Origin: Xanthomonas arboricola
GTDB taxonomy: Bacteria > Pseudomonadota > Gammaproteobacteria > Xanthomonadales > Xanthomonadaceae
Direction: 5' to 3'
DNA: 57,254 nucleotides
Assembly (NCBI RefSeq): GCF_003353015.1
Contig: NZ_QREM01000010.1
Span: 278,150 to 335,403, forward strand
Shown one piece after another: positions 35,272 through 43,717 of this stretch. A model generated the notes under the pieces. That model ran no database searches. It saw nothing but the letters and a program-made list of their open reading frames with translations, and was not told where the DNA came from. Made by a program: the position numbers and the translations under genes. The stretch's first letter is position 1, and each line of letters begins with the position of its first letter.

Positions 35272-35859
35272 TCAGCGCAGATCGTAAAAACCGCCGTAGT
35301 GCACTTCGCGGCAGCCACTGAGATCGCAGGCACCCACATAGCCCGGGCCGATGTAACGCTGCCGCGCGTCGCGATTGTGCGGGCTGCTGTAAGGGTCCGG
35401 GCCATACAGGCCATTGCCGTAATAGACCTGCCCGTAGGGGCGGTTGCGCGACGCGCCCAGCCGCAGCCCGGCGCCATACCCGGGGTATCCGCGGGCATCG
35501 CCGCCGTATGGGCCGTAGCGCTCGTCCGAATACCCGTCGGCAGCAAACACGCTGCTGCGCCCACGCCGGGCCGGCCGGGTCGGCAAGGTCGCAACACTCT
35601 GTCCCTGCGCATCCACATAGCCCTGCTCGCGGTCGAAGCGCACCATGCGGAAATACACCAGCTCTCCTGCGTCCCGACGCGTATGCAGGCGGACATGGTT
35701 GCCGCCATCGTCGTAGTAAGGCTGACCGTCGCGAAAGATCACTTCGCTCGGGTTGATCACTTCTTCTTCGAGCTCGGCAGCCGCCAGCGACGGCGCGCCG
35801 CCTGACAGGCCCAACAACACGGCCAGGCTGACACGGCAGGTAAACGACAACATGCGCAT
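35272..35859 (-). CDS. hypothetical exported Tyr/Gly/Arg-rich protein
   Basis: A 195-residue protein not recognised. The signal peptide (about 1-28, LAVLLGLSGGAPSLAAAE) is followed by an acidic stretch and a compact part (VIFRDGQPYYDDGGNHVRLH, then GELVYFRMVRFDREQGYVDA). The C-terminal half is rich in Tyr, Gly, Arg and Pro (DERYGPYGGDARGYPGYGAG) with two cysteines near the end (ACDLSGCREV). AGGAGGG, 7 nt before the ATG at 35859, decides the start over the Met two codons later. Probably periplasmic or outer-membrane associated. Confidence 0.78.
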   Translation of the reverse strand: MRMLSFTCRVSLAVLLGLSGGAPSLAAAELEEEVINPSEVIFRDGQPYYDDGGNHVRLHTRRDAGELVYFRMVRFDREQGYVDAQGQSVATLPTRPARRGRSSVFAADGYSDERYGPYGGDARGYPGYGAGLRLGASRNRPYGQVYYGNGLYGPDPYSSPHNRDARQRYIGPGYVGACDLSGCREVHYGGFYDLR

Positions 35860-35980
35860 CGGTGATCCCTCCTAGTCGGCCAGGCACCCTCGCCTGACCG
35901 GAAACATCCTGTTGCTGGGCACTGCAGCGTGCCGGCGGTTGCGTCTGTAGATCCAGGCCGCGGCATGGCTGCGATGGAAG

Positions 35981-36739
35981 TCAGCTTAGCGCGTGCTGCC
36001 GGGCCAATGCATCCAGCGCACGCACTGCTGCCGGCCAGCCGGCGGCATCGGGCACTTCGCGCATGCGCGGCTCGTCGGCGGCCACCCCATGTTCCTGCTC
36101 GTGCGCCCAGGTCACCGCGTACGGGGTGTAGATGCCCCAGCCGCCGATGGCCAGCACCGGCTCCACGTCCGAGCGCAGGGAATTGCCGATCATCACGAAA
36201 CGCTGCGCCGGCAGGTCGAACTCGCCCAGCACGCGCGCATAGGTCCGGGGATCCTTTTCGGACACTATCTCCACGCGCGGAAACAGGTCGGCCAGACCGG
36301 ACTGCTCGATCTTCTGCTCCTGGTGGAACAGGTCGCCCTTGGTGATCAGCACCACCGCATGGTCGGCGGCAATCGCGCTGACCGCCTCGCGCACGCCGGC
36401 AATCACCTCCACCGGGTGCTGCAGCGTGGCATGGCCGATATCGACGATGCGCTGGATGTCGCGTGCATTGATGCGGGCCTGCGTCAGTTCGATCGCCGTC
36501 TCGATCATCGACAGCGTCATGCCCTTGGCGCCGTAGCCGAACACCTTGAGATTGCGCCGCTCCACCGCCAGCAGGTGCTGCTGCATGCGACTGTCGGCCA
36601 GATCCAGGTAATCGGCCAGGATCGCCTCGAAATCCGCTTCGGCAGTGCGGTAATAGTCCTCGCTTTTCCAGAGGGTATCGTCGCCGTCGAAGCCGACCAG
36701 CTGGATCGCCTGGCCGTCGCGCTGTGCAAGAGAGGTCAT
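35981..36739 (-). CDS. HAD-superfamily hydrolase
   Basis: A 252-residue predicted phosphatase. Motif I is FDGDDTLW (Asp18 nucleophile, Asp20), motif II/III region is VVLITKGD with the Lys, and motif IV is MIGNSLRSDVEPVLAIGG. A helical cap lies between about residues 30 and 105 (subfamily I type). The substrate is unknown; FDGDDTLW-type HAD proteins are often annotated as phosphoglycolate phosphatase-like without proof. Confidence 0.88.
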   Translation of the reverse strand: MTSLAQRDGQAIQLVGFDGDDTLWKSEDYYRTAEADFEAILADYLDLADSRMQQHLLAVERRNLKVFGYGAKGMTLSMIETAIELTQARINARDIQRIVDIGHATLQHPVEVIAGVREAVSAIAADHAVVLITKGDLFHQEQKIEQSGLADLFPRVEIVSEKDPRTYARVLGEFDLPAQRFVMIGNSLRSDVEPVLAIGGWGIYTPYAVTWAHEQEHGVAADEPRMREVPDAAGWPAAVRALDALARQHALS

Positions 36740-36776
36740 GGCGCCAGTTTAGCAGCGCCCTGGAGCGCTGCCGCGA

Positions 36777-37214
36777 TCAATCCCCCGCGGCATCGCCCGG
36801 ACCGGGCTGGTAGCTGGCGAATTCGTCGCGCGACAGGCGCCCATCGCCGTTGCTGTCGAAGCCGGCGAAATTCTCGCGCAGGATGGGGTCGGCGCCGGCT
36901 TCGGCCATGGTCAACCACCCGTCGGCATCGCTGTCCAGGCCGCGGAACGTGCGGGGCGCCAATGTGCCGGCCTGCGGCGCCAGCGCGGCCTCCGCCCCGC
37001 CCTTGGCAGCCGATGGCGCGGCAGCGTCGGCTGGTAGCAGGGGCGTGGTGGCGGGCGGTGGCGGGTCGATCGGCAACGGCGCCATCGCCGGTGCCGCTGC
37101 CCCATCAGTGGAAGACCCTGCACGTGGCGCATTGGCTGGCGGCAGCTCTGGCGGCGCGGCGAGTGCCCACAATGGGCTCGACAGGCCGACCAGCACGGCG
37201 ATACGCAGCAGCAT
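36777..37214 (-). CDS. exported EF-hand calcium-binding protein
   Basis: A 145-residue protein with a signal peptide (MLLRIAVLVGLSSPLWALA), a linker rich in Pro and Ala (about 20-85) and two EF-hand loops near the C-terminus: DSDADGWLTMAE and DSNGDGRLSRDE. Calcium binding is expected from the loop residues; a partner or process cannot be named. An in-frame ATG at 37259 lies inside the downstream end of the terminator of the preceding gene and is not used here. Confidence 0.83.
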   Translation of the reverse strand: MLLRIAVLVGLSSPLWALAAPPELPPANAPRAGSSTDGAAAPAMAPLPIDPPPPATTPLLPADAAAPSAAKGGAEAALAPQAGTLAPRTFRGLDSDADGWLTMAEAGADPILRENFAGFDSNGDGRLSRDEFASYQPGPGDAAGD

Positions 37215-37261
37215 GGGAGTGTGCCGAAGGGACGGGCCGGCAAATCTAGCGCGGTGCACGT

Positions 37262-37297
37262 AAAAAAAACGGGAGCGACCCTGGCAGATCGCTCCCG
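37262..37297 (-). terminator. intrinsic terminator of the upstream EF-hand gene
   Basis: CGGGAGCGA / TCGCTCCCG stem with a 10-nt loop and eight T on the minus strand. It separates the two EF-hand genes into different transcripts. Confidence 0.92.
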
Positions 37298-37468
37298 CGT
37301 GTCCATCCTGTTACTTGATCATGCGCTTGCTTGTTGATACCGGGCATCCAAGGACGATGCCGCACATCGAAAAGAACAACTGCTCCAACGGCTGCTACTG
37401 CGAAGCGGCCTCCTGATACCGAGAAAACATGTCAACAAACGAACTTACTATCTTGCGACCTCTCTACC

Positions 37469-37831
37469 TCAGTTGCCTTGCGACCCACTTCCCGCAGCGC
37501 CGCCCTGCTGCTTGGCGACAAACGCCTTGTATTCGTCCGGGGTGAGCTTGCCGTTCTTGTCGGAATCGGCGTCGTTGAAGATCTGCGCGAGCCCGGCGTT
37601 GACCTGGGCCTCCTGCGTGCTGATGGCGCCGTCGCTGTCGGTGTCGACGCTTGCCCAGGTCTGGCCGCCACCGGACTGCGCGGGTTGTGCTGCAGTGGTG
37701 GCGGAACTTCCGGACTGGGCCGACGTCGCGGCGGCATCCTGCTGCGTGTCCTGCGCCATGGCCGGCAGCGCCAGGGCGGCGGCAAGGGCGGCGGTGGCGG
37801 CGAGCAGCGAGGTGCGGTTGCGATTCTTCAT
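37469..37831 (-). CDS. exported EF-hand protein
   Basis: A 120-residue protein with a signal peptide ending near ALALPAMAQ, a Gln/Ser/Ala-rich linker and two EF-hand loops (DTDSDGAISTQE and DSDKNGKLTPDE). AAGGAG lies 9 nt before the ATG at 37831. It resembles the next gene in plan but has its own terminator, so the two may be paralogues regulated separately. About 170 bp with no recognisable feature separates its stop from that terminator. Confidence 0.85.
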   Translation of the reverse strand: MKNRNRTSLLAATAALAAALALPAMAQDTQQDAAATSAQSGSSATTAAQPAQSGGGQTWASVDTDSDGAISTQEAQVNAGLAQIFNDADSDKNGKLTPDEYKAFVAKQQGGAAGSGSQGN

Positions 37832-38056
37832 TAGGGAGGTCTCCTTGGCTTGGGAATGCGCGGTGTCGCCGCACATGGACTCACCTTACCCGGCCCGAAT
37901 GAACGTAAAACCCGCCGCAATTTCGCGCAAAACATCCTCTTAACCACCCGCTGGATGTTTGCGCCTAGCCGTCTGTTAGGCATCGGTGAGCCAAATGGAA
38001 GCACATCATTCAATGCATCCAGATATGCGAACTACGCCGCATTTCGGCACGTGGAA

Positions 38057-38434
38057 TCATGCGTTCGGCGGCTCGTCATCCCAGCTTCCGGAGCTGAACA
38101 GTTTCCAACCCACCACCACCCCGGCGATCGCCCCGGCCACTTCCAGCACCACGCGCGACCCCAGCTCGTTGGGATCGTGGATCTTGGACAGCGCCAGACG
38201 CGCGTAGAGCGGCGACTCCAGCCGCACGATGCTGGTATAGACAAGATTCCAGATGTCGTAGCCACCGCCGATGGCGATGGCGAGCAGGCAGGCGATGCCC
38301 AGCGTGTGCCCGTGGCTGAACTGCAGACGCCGGCCGACGTGCTCGACCGCCGCGAACACCAGCACGCCCAGCACCAACGCGATCAGGCCGGCCTCCAGCG
38401 AACCGAGCAGACCGAAGTGCAGGGGCAGATTCAT
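38057..38434 (-). CDS. small hypothetical membrane protein
   Basis: A 125-residue protein with three hydrophobic segments (about 12-34, 44-62 and 95-112) and no family motif I recognise. A soluble loop with charged residues (RLALSKIHDPNELGSR) lies between helices 2 and 3. The preceding 225 bp (37832-38056) is less GC-rich and holds no gene. Confidence 0.72.
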   Translation of the reverse strand: MNLPLHFGLLGSLEAGLIALVLGVLVFAAVEHVGRRLQFSHGHTLGIACLLAIAIGGGYDIWNLVYTSIVRLESPLYARLALSKIHDPNELGSRVVLEVAGAIAGVVVGWKLFSSGSWDDEPPNA

Positions 38435-38571
38435 CGTGAGGATCCAGGCAGCAGGCGCCTCAGTCTAGCGGTTGCGGGCAATGGATCCCGGCCGGAGCCG
38501 CAGGCGCGCGCGGCGACGCGAACCAGGCCTGGCCGGACGGTCAAGCTACCCGGCCCTGCGCCACGCCACGC

Positions 38572-38769
38572 TCACGCATCGTCCTGCCCGCGCGCACCCA
38601 CCTGTGCCTCGCCGTCCTCGTCCCACTGCACGCTGACCGAGATCGGCTTGCAGCACACCTGGCAATCTTCGATGTAATGCTGGTCGCCGCCGGTCAGATC
38701 CAGCGTCAGGGTGATCCACTCCCCGCAATACGGGCAGGCGATATCGACGAAGCGTTCCGGGTCGGACAT
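38572..38769 (-). CDS. CPXCG-motif small zinc-ribbon-like protein
   Basis: A 65-residue protein with ACPYCGE (Cys12, Cys15) and DCQVCCKP (Cys36, Cys39, Cys40), the spacing of the CPXCG-motif family, probably a zinc-binding ribbon. AAGGAA precedes the ATG at 38769. Function is not known for the family. Confidence 0.88.
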   Translation of the reverse strand: MSDPERFVDIACPYCGEWITLTLDLTGGDQHYIEDCQVCCKPISVSVQWDEDGEAQVGARGQDDA

Positions 38770-38847
38770 GGCAATTCCTTGCAGCAGCGTGGGGTAAGGG
38801 ACAGAGCGATAGCGTGGCGGACGTGGCATCGCCGGCGGCGCGGCTGC

Positions 38848-39594
38848 TCAGTTGACCGGTACATCGAACGCGGTATCGGGCATCGGTTCGGGGCGGAACG
38901 TGAAGTGCCACCACTCCATCGGATAGTTGGCAAATCCCTCCGCCGCCATCGCATGCAACAGCAGCTGGCGGTGTGACCGCTGTGCCGGGCTGAGGTCGCG
39001 CGCATCGGTATGTGCACGCGCATCGAAGAAATCGAACTCGGTGCCCATCTCCACCGGCTGGCAGGGGCCATGCCGGCAGTCGAGCAAGCCCAGATCCAGC
39101 GTTGCGCCGCGGCTATGCCCGGAGGTCTCGGCGATGTAATCGCCCAGCAGCGCGCGTTTGTCCACACGCGGGTAGTACTGCGCCTTGGTCGACTGATCCT
39201 GCAGATCCGCAGCCCAGGCCACGAATGCCTGCACCGCACGTACCGGCCGGTAGCAATCGAACACCTGCAGTCGATACCCCTGGGCCTTGAGCGACTGCGC
39301 CACCCGCGCCAGGGCCTGCGCCGCCGGACGCAGCAGGTAGCAGGTGGGCGCCAGATACCCCGGCACCACGCGCCCGGTGAAGTTGTTGCTGCCCGCGTAA
39401 CGCATGTCCACCGCGATCTCCGGCGCGAGGCCCTGCACATTGACCAGACCGGCTTGTGCGGCGGTTGTTGCCGGCGAGACCTGCACTTCGGCAGCTGTGG
39501 CAACGCACGGCGCCAACCCGATCGACAGCAGCGCGCAACAGACCCCACCCCGGAACCGGGAAGCTAATGCCCCTACCGACTTGATGTGCCTCAT
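38848..39594 (-). CDS. D-alanyl-D-alanine dipeptidase (VanX/DdpX-like, M15D)
   Basis: A 248-residue zinc dipeptidase that splits D-Ala-D-Ala. Zinc ligands are His160 and Asp167 in SGHSRGATLDL and His230 in MEWWHF, with catalytic Glu227 just before; Arg116 in CYRPVRA matches the VanX arginine. An N-terminal signal sequence (about 1-35) points to the periplasm. Outside vancomycin clusters such enzymes feed on wall-derived D-Ala-D-Ala, which fits the wall-peptide genes next door. Confidence 0.92.
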   Translation of the reverse strand: MRHIKSVGALASRFRGGVCCALLSIGLAPCVATAAEVQVSPATTAAQAGLVNVQGLAPEIAVDMRYAGSNNFTGRVVPGYLAPTCYLLRPAAQALARVAQSLKAQGYRLQVFDCYRPVRAVQAFVAWAADLQDQSTKAQYYPRVDKRALLGDYIAETSGHSRGATLDLGLLDCRHGPCQPVEMGTEFDFFDARAHTDARDLSPAQRSHRQLLLHAMAAEGFANYPMEWWHFTFRPEPMPDTAFDVPVN

Positions 39595-39697
39595 CGTTTT
39601 TCCCTTTGCAATCACATGGGGACACCGCAGCCCAGGCGGCGCGTCCGTATCGCCTCGCCAAAGGCGCGTGACGACCGCAACCGCGGCCACGATGCAC

Positions 39698-40504
39698 CTA
39701 TGAGCCGTCGCTCTCAAGCCGTTCGGCTGCAACCGGCAGGCCGGGTGGTCGCAGCGGCGCGGTCAACGCATGCAGGATGCGCACATCCTCGGCATCCAGC
39801 GTGCGGGCGTCGCTGCCACGGTAGTGATGATGAAACGCTTTCAGGGTGGCGGCGGGATCGTCCAGGCTGTAGCCGAGCAAGGCGAGCGCCTGCCAGGGGT
39901 CGAAACCTGCCGGCGCGGCGGGGGCGTCGGCGGCAGGCCAGCGGCCAAAGCCGGCGTCGGCCAGGCGCTTCCAGGGAAACAGCGGGCCGGGATCGTTCTT
40001 GCGGGTCGGGGCCACGTCTTCATGGCCGACGATCTGCGTGCGCGGGATGCGCAGGCGGGTGCACAGGTCCTCCAGCAACACCAGCAGGCTGTCGATCTGG
40101 GCGGGCGCGAACGGCTCGTTGCCGTCGTTGTCCAGCTCGATGCCGATCGAGGCGGAGTTGATGTCGGTGATGGTGCCCCAGCGCCCTGCACCGCCATGCC
40201 AGGCGCGCTGGTCGTCGCTGACCAATTGATAGCGTGTGCCATCTTCGCCAATCAGATAGTGCGCACTGACCCGGCCGCCGCTATTGCGCCCGCGCAAGGT
40301 GCCCAGGCTCTGCGGCACCGACTGCTGGTCGGTGAAGTGCAGCACGATCAGGATCGGCCGCCGCGCGTCGTAATTGGGCGAAGGCACCCACTGGGCCAAC
40401 GGGTTGCGCTGCGGCGCATGCGCACACGCACCCAGCGACAGCACCACCAGACACAGCGCGGCGCGTAGCCACGACGATGGCGACAGCGTGGAAGCAGATG
40501 ACAT
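39698..40504 (-). CDS. lipoprotein N-acetylmuramoyl-L-alanine amidase (AmiD-like)
   Basis: A 268-residue zinc amidase that cuts between MurNAc and L-Ala. The signal peptide ends in the lipobox LGAC (Cys27), indicating an outer-membrane lipoprotein like E. coli AmiD. Amidase_2 zinc ligands are His56 (IVLHFT), His161 (GHEDVAP) and Asp171 (NDPGP). A C-terminal helical part (about 200-260) resembles the peptidoglycan-binding end of AmiD. AGGAG precedes the ATG. It diverges from the NlpC/P60 gene across a 307-bp region. Confidence 0.9.
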   Translation of the reverse strand: MSSASTLSPSSWLRAALCLVVLSLGACAHAPQRNPLAQWVPSPNYDARRPILIVLHFTDQQSVPQSLGTLRGRNSGGRVSAHYLIGEDGTRYQLVSDDQRAWHGGAGRWGTITDINSASIGIELDNDGNEPFAPAQIDSLLVLLEDLCTRLRIPRTQIVGHEDVAPTRKNDPGPLFPWKRLADAGFGRWPAADAPAAPAGFDPWQALALLGYSLDDPAATLKAFHHHYRGSDARTLDAEDVRILHALTAPLRPPGLPVAAERLESDGS

Positions 40505-40811
40505 CGGAGTCTCCTGGTGAAACGGCAAGGGCGTGCGCTGTACCTGCCCCCGATGGGCCGCACATGCGAGGCGCCCATTATCTGCCGGCGGGCGATGGCG
40601 TGCGTCACGCCGCTGCGGCAGGCGACAGGCAGACGGCTGCGCGGGCACTTGCGAACGCCGCCAGCGCCGCACCCCACGCAATCCGCACCGGGATCCGTGC
40701 GCATGCGTACACTACAAACCGTGGCAGCCCTCGCACCTCCACACGGCGCTTGCGGTCATGGTTCCTTGTACAGATCCTCGTCAGTCGCCGCACCCCTCAA
40801 GAGTCTTCTTC
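40505..40811. promoter_or_regulatory. divergent control region of the murein-peptide genes
   Basis: This 307-bp gap should carry promoters for the amidase (minus) and the NlpC/P60-epimerase pair (plus). No consensus boxes or palindromes stand out. Confidence 0.4.
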
Positions 40812-42224
40812 ATGCCATTGTCGCGCCGCCTGCTGACGTTGTTGCTGCTGGTCATCGGCCTGCCCTGCGGTGCTGCTGCGGCAAGCCCTGCCCCCCCAAC
40901 GCCGCACACCGCGCCATTTGCGCCCAGCGATGCGCAGCTGACGGCCGACGACTGGATCCAGCGCAGCGGCGACGCGCAGACGCTGCGCATGACGGCCGCA
41001 CAGATCGCCGCCTTCAATGCACGCCTGCTGCGCGATGATGGCTCCATGCACGACCTGTCGCAGCTGGCCGAGGTACTGCCGGCGGCCGAGGTGCGCGCGC
41101 GCATCGAAGCACGGTCGGCCACACCGACGCGTGCGCTGTACGACAGCGATGGACGCAGCGTCGATGCCTCGCGCCTTGCGGCACTGCGCCGCGCCCTGGC
41201 ACTGGAGGCGCTGCCCGCACAGGTCACGCCCCGGTTTGCGCTGGTGGTAAAGCGTGCAGCACTGCGCACCTTCCCTACCGCGCAACGCGTGTTCAGCACC
41301 ACCGACGACCACGATATCGACCGCTTCCAGGAATCGGCGCTCTACCCCGGCACCCCGGTGGCGGTGCTGCACACCAGCGCCGATGGTGCATGGCACTTTG
41401 TGCTGGCGGCCAACTATGCGGCCTGGATCGCCGCCGACCGGATCGCCCTGGGCACGCGTCGCGAGGTGCTGGACTACGCACGCCGCCGCCCGCAGCTGGT
41501 GGTCACCGGCGCACGCGTGCAGAGCGCCTACACCCCGGACGTGCCGGCCGTCTCCGCACTGACGCTGGACATGGGCACCAGCGTGCCGCTGCTTGGCGAC
41601 TGGCCACCGCAGCAACCGGTCAACGGGCAGCTGCCGCAGGCTGCCCACGTCGTGCAGTTGCCGCTGCGCAACGGCGATGGTCGGCTGCAGCTGGTGCCGG
41701 CACTGATCCCGCGCGGCGCCGACGTGCGCGTTGGTCCACTACCGGCCACGCCGGCAGCATTGCTGCAGCAGGCGTTCAAATTCCTTGGCGAACGCTATGG
41801 CTGGGGCAACGACTACGATGCGCGCGACTGCAGTGGCTTCGTGCTGGACGTGTATCGCAGCCTGGGCATCGCAGTGCCGCGCAATACCGGCGACCAGGCA
41901 CGCAGTCCGGCACTGCTCGGCGTTCCGTTCCAGACGCAGGCGCCACTGCCGCAGCGCCTGCAGCAGCTTGCACGGCTGCAGGTCGGCGATCTGGTCTATA
42001 TCCCCGGTCATGTGATGCTGGTGATCGGGCACGAGCACGGTGCGCCATGGGTGATCCATGATGTGGCCGGTGCCCATTACCGCGACGCCGCCGGCAACGT
42101 GCAGCGCGCGCGCTTGAACGGTGTGTCGGTGACCCCGCTGCTGCCGTTGCTCGCCAGCGACGGCACGCCGTTCGTCGATCACATCACCCGCATCCAGCGC
42201 ATCGCACCGATTGGCTCCCCATGA
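40812..42224 (+). CDS. exported NlpC/P60 peptidase with SH3-like domains
   Basis: A 470-residue cell-wall cysteine peptidase. A signal peptide (about 1-23) is followed by a helical region, SH3b-like segments (around 150-340) and a C-terminal NlpC/P60 domain with catalytic Cys in YDARDCSGFVLDVYRS and His in YIPGHVMLVIG. The plan resembles YkfC-type gamma-D-Glu-diamino-acid endopeptidases, which give L-Ala-D-Glu. The stop overlaps the start of the L-Ala-D/L-Glu epimerase gene as ATGA, supporting that role. Exact bond specificity is inferred. Confidence 0.9.
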   Translation: MPLSRRLLTLLLLVIGLPCGAAAASPAPPTPHTAPFAPSDAQLTADDWIQRSGDAQTLRMTAAQIAAFNARLLRDDGSMHDLSQLAEVLPAAEVRARIEARSATPTRALYDSDGRSVDASRLAALRRALALEALPAQVTPRFALVVKRAALRTFPTAQRVFSTTDDHDIDRFQESALYPGTPVAVLHTSADGAWHFVLAANYAAWIAADRIALGTRREVLDYARRRPQLVVTGARVQSAYTPDVPAVSALTLDMGTSVPLLGDWPPQQPVNGQLPQAAHVVQLPLRNGDGRLQLVPALIPRGADVRVGPLPATPAALLQQAFKFLGERYGWGNDYDARDCSGFVLDVYRSLGIAVPRNTGDQARSPALLGVPFQTQAPLPQRLQQLARLQVGDLVYIPGHVMLVIGHEHGAPWVIHDVAGAHYRDAAGNVQRARLNGVSVTPLLPLLASDGTPFVDHITRIQRIAPIGSP

Positions 42225-43318
42225 AGATCACCGGCTTTCGCCTCGGCATGCTGCGCGTGCCACTGAAGACCCCGTTCAAGACAGCAGTCCGCACCGTGCA
42301 GGCGATCGAGGACGTGGTGGTGCTGCTGCAGACCGATAGCGGCCATATCGGTTATGGCGCCGCGCCGGCCACTGCGCCGATCACCGGCGATACGCACGGC
42401 GCCATCATCGCCGCCATCCGCCATTGCATCGGCCCGGCGTTGATCGGCCAGGACGTGGCCGATCTCAACCGGCTATGCGTGCTGGTGCAACACGCGCTGG
42501 AGCGCAACACCAGCGCCAAGGCGGCGGTGGAGATCGCGCTCTACGACCTGTGGGCGCAGGCCTTGGGCACCCCGCTCTATCGCGCGCTCGGCGGTGGCAC
42601 GCCGCGCATCACCACCGATATCACCATCAGCGTCGATGGCATCGAGGTGATGGTGGCGCAGGCGCACTCGGCGCTTGCGCGCGGCTATCGATCGCTGAAG
42701 ATCAAGGTCGGCAAGGACAGCGGCTCGGATGTCGAACGGATCACGGCGATACATGCCGCGGTCGCCGGTCGCGCATCGCTGCGCCTGGATGCCAACCAGG
42801 GCTGGACGCCCAAGCAGGCCGTGCGGACCATGCGCACGCTGGAACACGCCGGCATCGTGATGGAACTGGTGGAACAGCCGGTCAAGGCCGCGGACATCGA
42901 CGGACTGGCGTTTGTCAGCGCACGCATCGACACACCGGTGATGGCCGACGAAAGCGTGTTCTCGCCGGTCCAGGTGATCGACCTCATCCAGCGCCGCGCC
43001 GCCGATATCGTCAACATCAAGCTGATGAAGACCGGCGGATTATCCAATGCGATCCGCATCGCCGATATCGCGGCCGTGTACGGCGTGCCGTGCATGATCG
43101 GCTGCATGATCGAATCCAGCATCAGCGTGGCTGCGGCAGTGCATCTGGCAGTGGCAAAGGCCGACAGCATCACCCTGGCGGATCTGGATGCGCCTGCACT
43201 CGGGCAGTTCGATCCCACCGAGGGCGGCGTGCAGTTCGACGATGCCCGGATCCATATCGACGACTCGCCAGGCCTGGGCATCCGCCGCATTCAAGGGCTG
43301 GAGCTCTTGCCGGGCTAA
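42221..43318 (+). CDS. L-Ala-D/L-Glu (dipeptide) epimerase, enolase superfamily
   Basis: A 365-residue enzyme of the muconate-lactonising subgroup. The KxK motif is LKIKVGK near residue 165, metal ligands lie in RLDANQGW, ELVEQPV and VMADES, and the second catalytic Lys is in NIKLMKTGG; the DLD signature near 324 is typical of dipeptide epimerases. It converts L-Ala-D-Glu from murein to L-Ala-L-Glu so that normal peptidases can use it. Coupled to the NlpC/P60 gene as in the Bacillus ykf operon. Confidence 0.93.
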   Translation: MKITGFRLGMLRVPLKTPFKTAVRTVQAIEDVVVLLQTDSGHIGYGAAPATAPITGDTHGAIIAAIRHCIGPALIGQDVADLNRLCVLVQHALERNTSAKAAVEIALYDLWAQALGTPLYRALGGGTPRITTDITISVDGIEVMVAQAHSALARGYRSLKIKVGKDSGSDVERITAIHAAVAGRASLRLDANQGWTPKQAVRTMRTLEHAGIVMELVEQPVKAADIDGLAFVSARIDTPVMADESVFSPVQVIDLIQRRAADIVNIKLMKTGGLSNAIRIADIAAVYGVPCMIGCMIESSISVAAAVHLAVAKADSITLADLDAPALGQFDPTEGGVQFDDARIHIDDSPGLGIRRIQGLELLPG

Positions 43319-43358
43319 AGCGCCATTTGGATATTTCCGAGCCGCGTCGGTCGGTCTG

Positions 43359-43472
43359 TCGAGCGCGCCGTGCCCTCGCCGCTCGCGGGACACGCCGTGA
43401 ATCCGGCCGTGGAGGGTCGGTGGCGGCATCCATGCCGCCACACGGTCCGGCAACCGGCGAGGGCACCGCACC
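43359..43472 (-). repeat. palindromic dispersed element, copy B
   Basis: Reverse-oriented copy of the element at 32499-32612. The segment GGTGGCGGCATCCATGCCG and what follows match the reverse complement of copy A with only a few changes over about 49 bp, and the other end (GTGCCCTCGCCGCTCGCGGG) is also conserved. It fills much of the 43319-43717 gap; the remainder is the leader of the next gene, with no clear promoter. Confidence 0.85.
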
Positions 43473-43717
43473 GGAGAGTTGGTCGGTTGCTTCACTGAAA
43501 ACCATGCATACCCACTCTCGCATGGTCTCAGCCGCTGCAAAGCCCCCAAGCACGCACACGAACATCGCGCACGCATGCACTACACGGCTGCATTGCTGGG
43601 TACAGTAGCGATAAGGTGTTGGTCAGTGATGCAGCGTCGGGGCACCGCACTGTCGCCGCCAACCGCCGATCGACTCAACGCAGCTCACCCTGCCAGACCC
43701 ATTCCCCCGGAGCCTGC

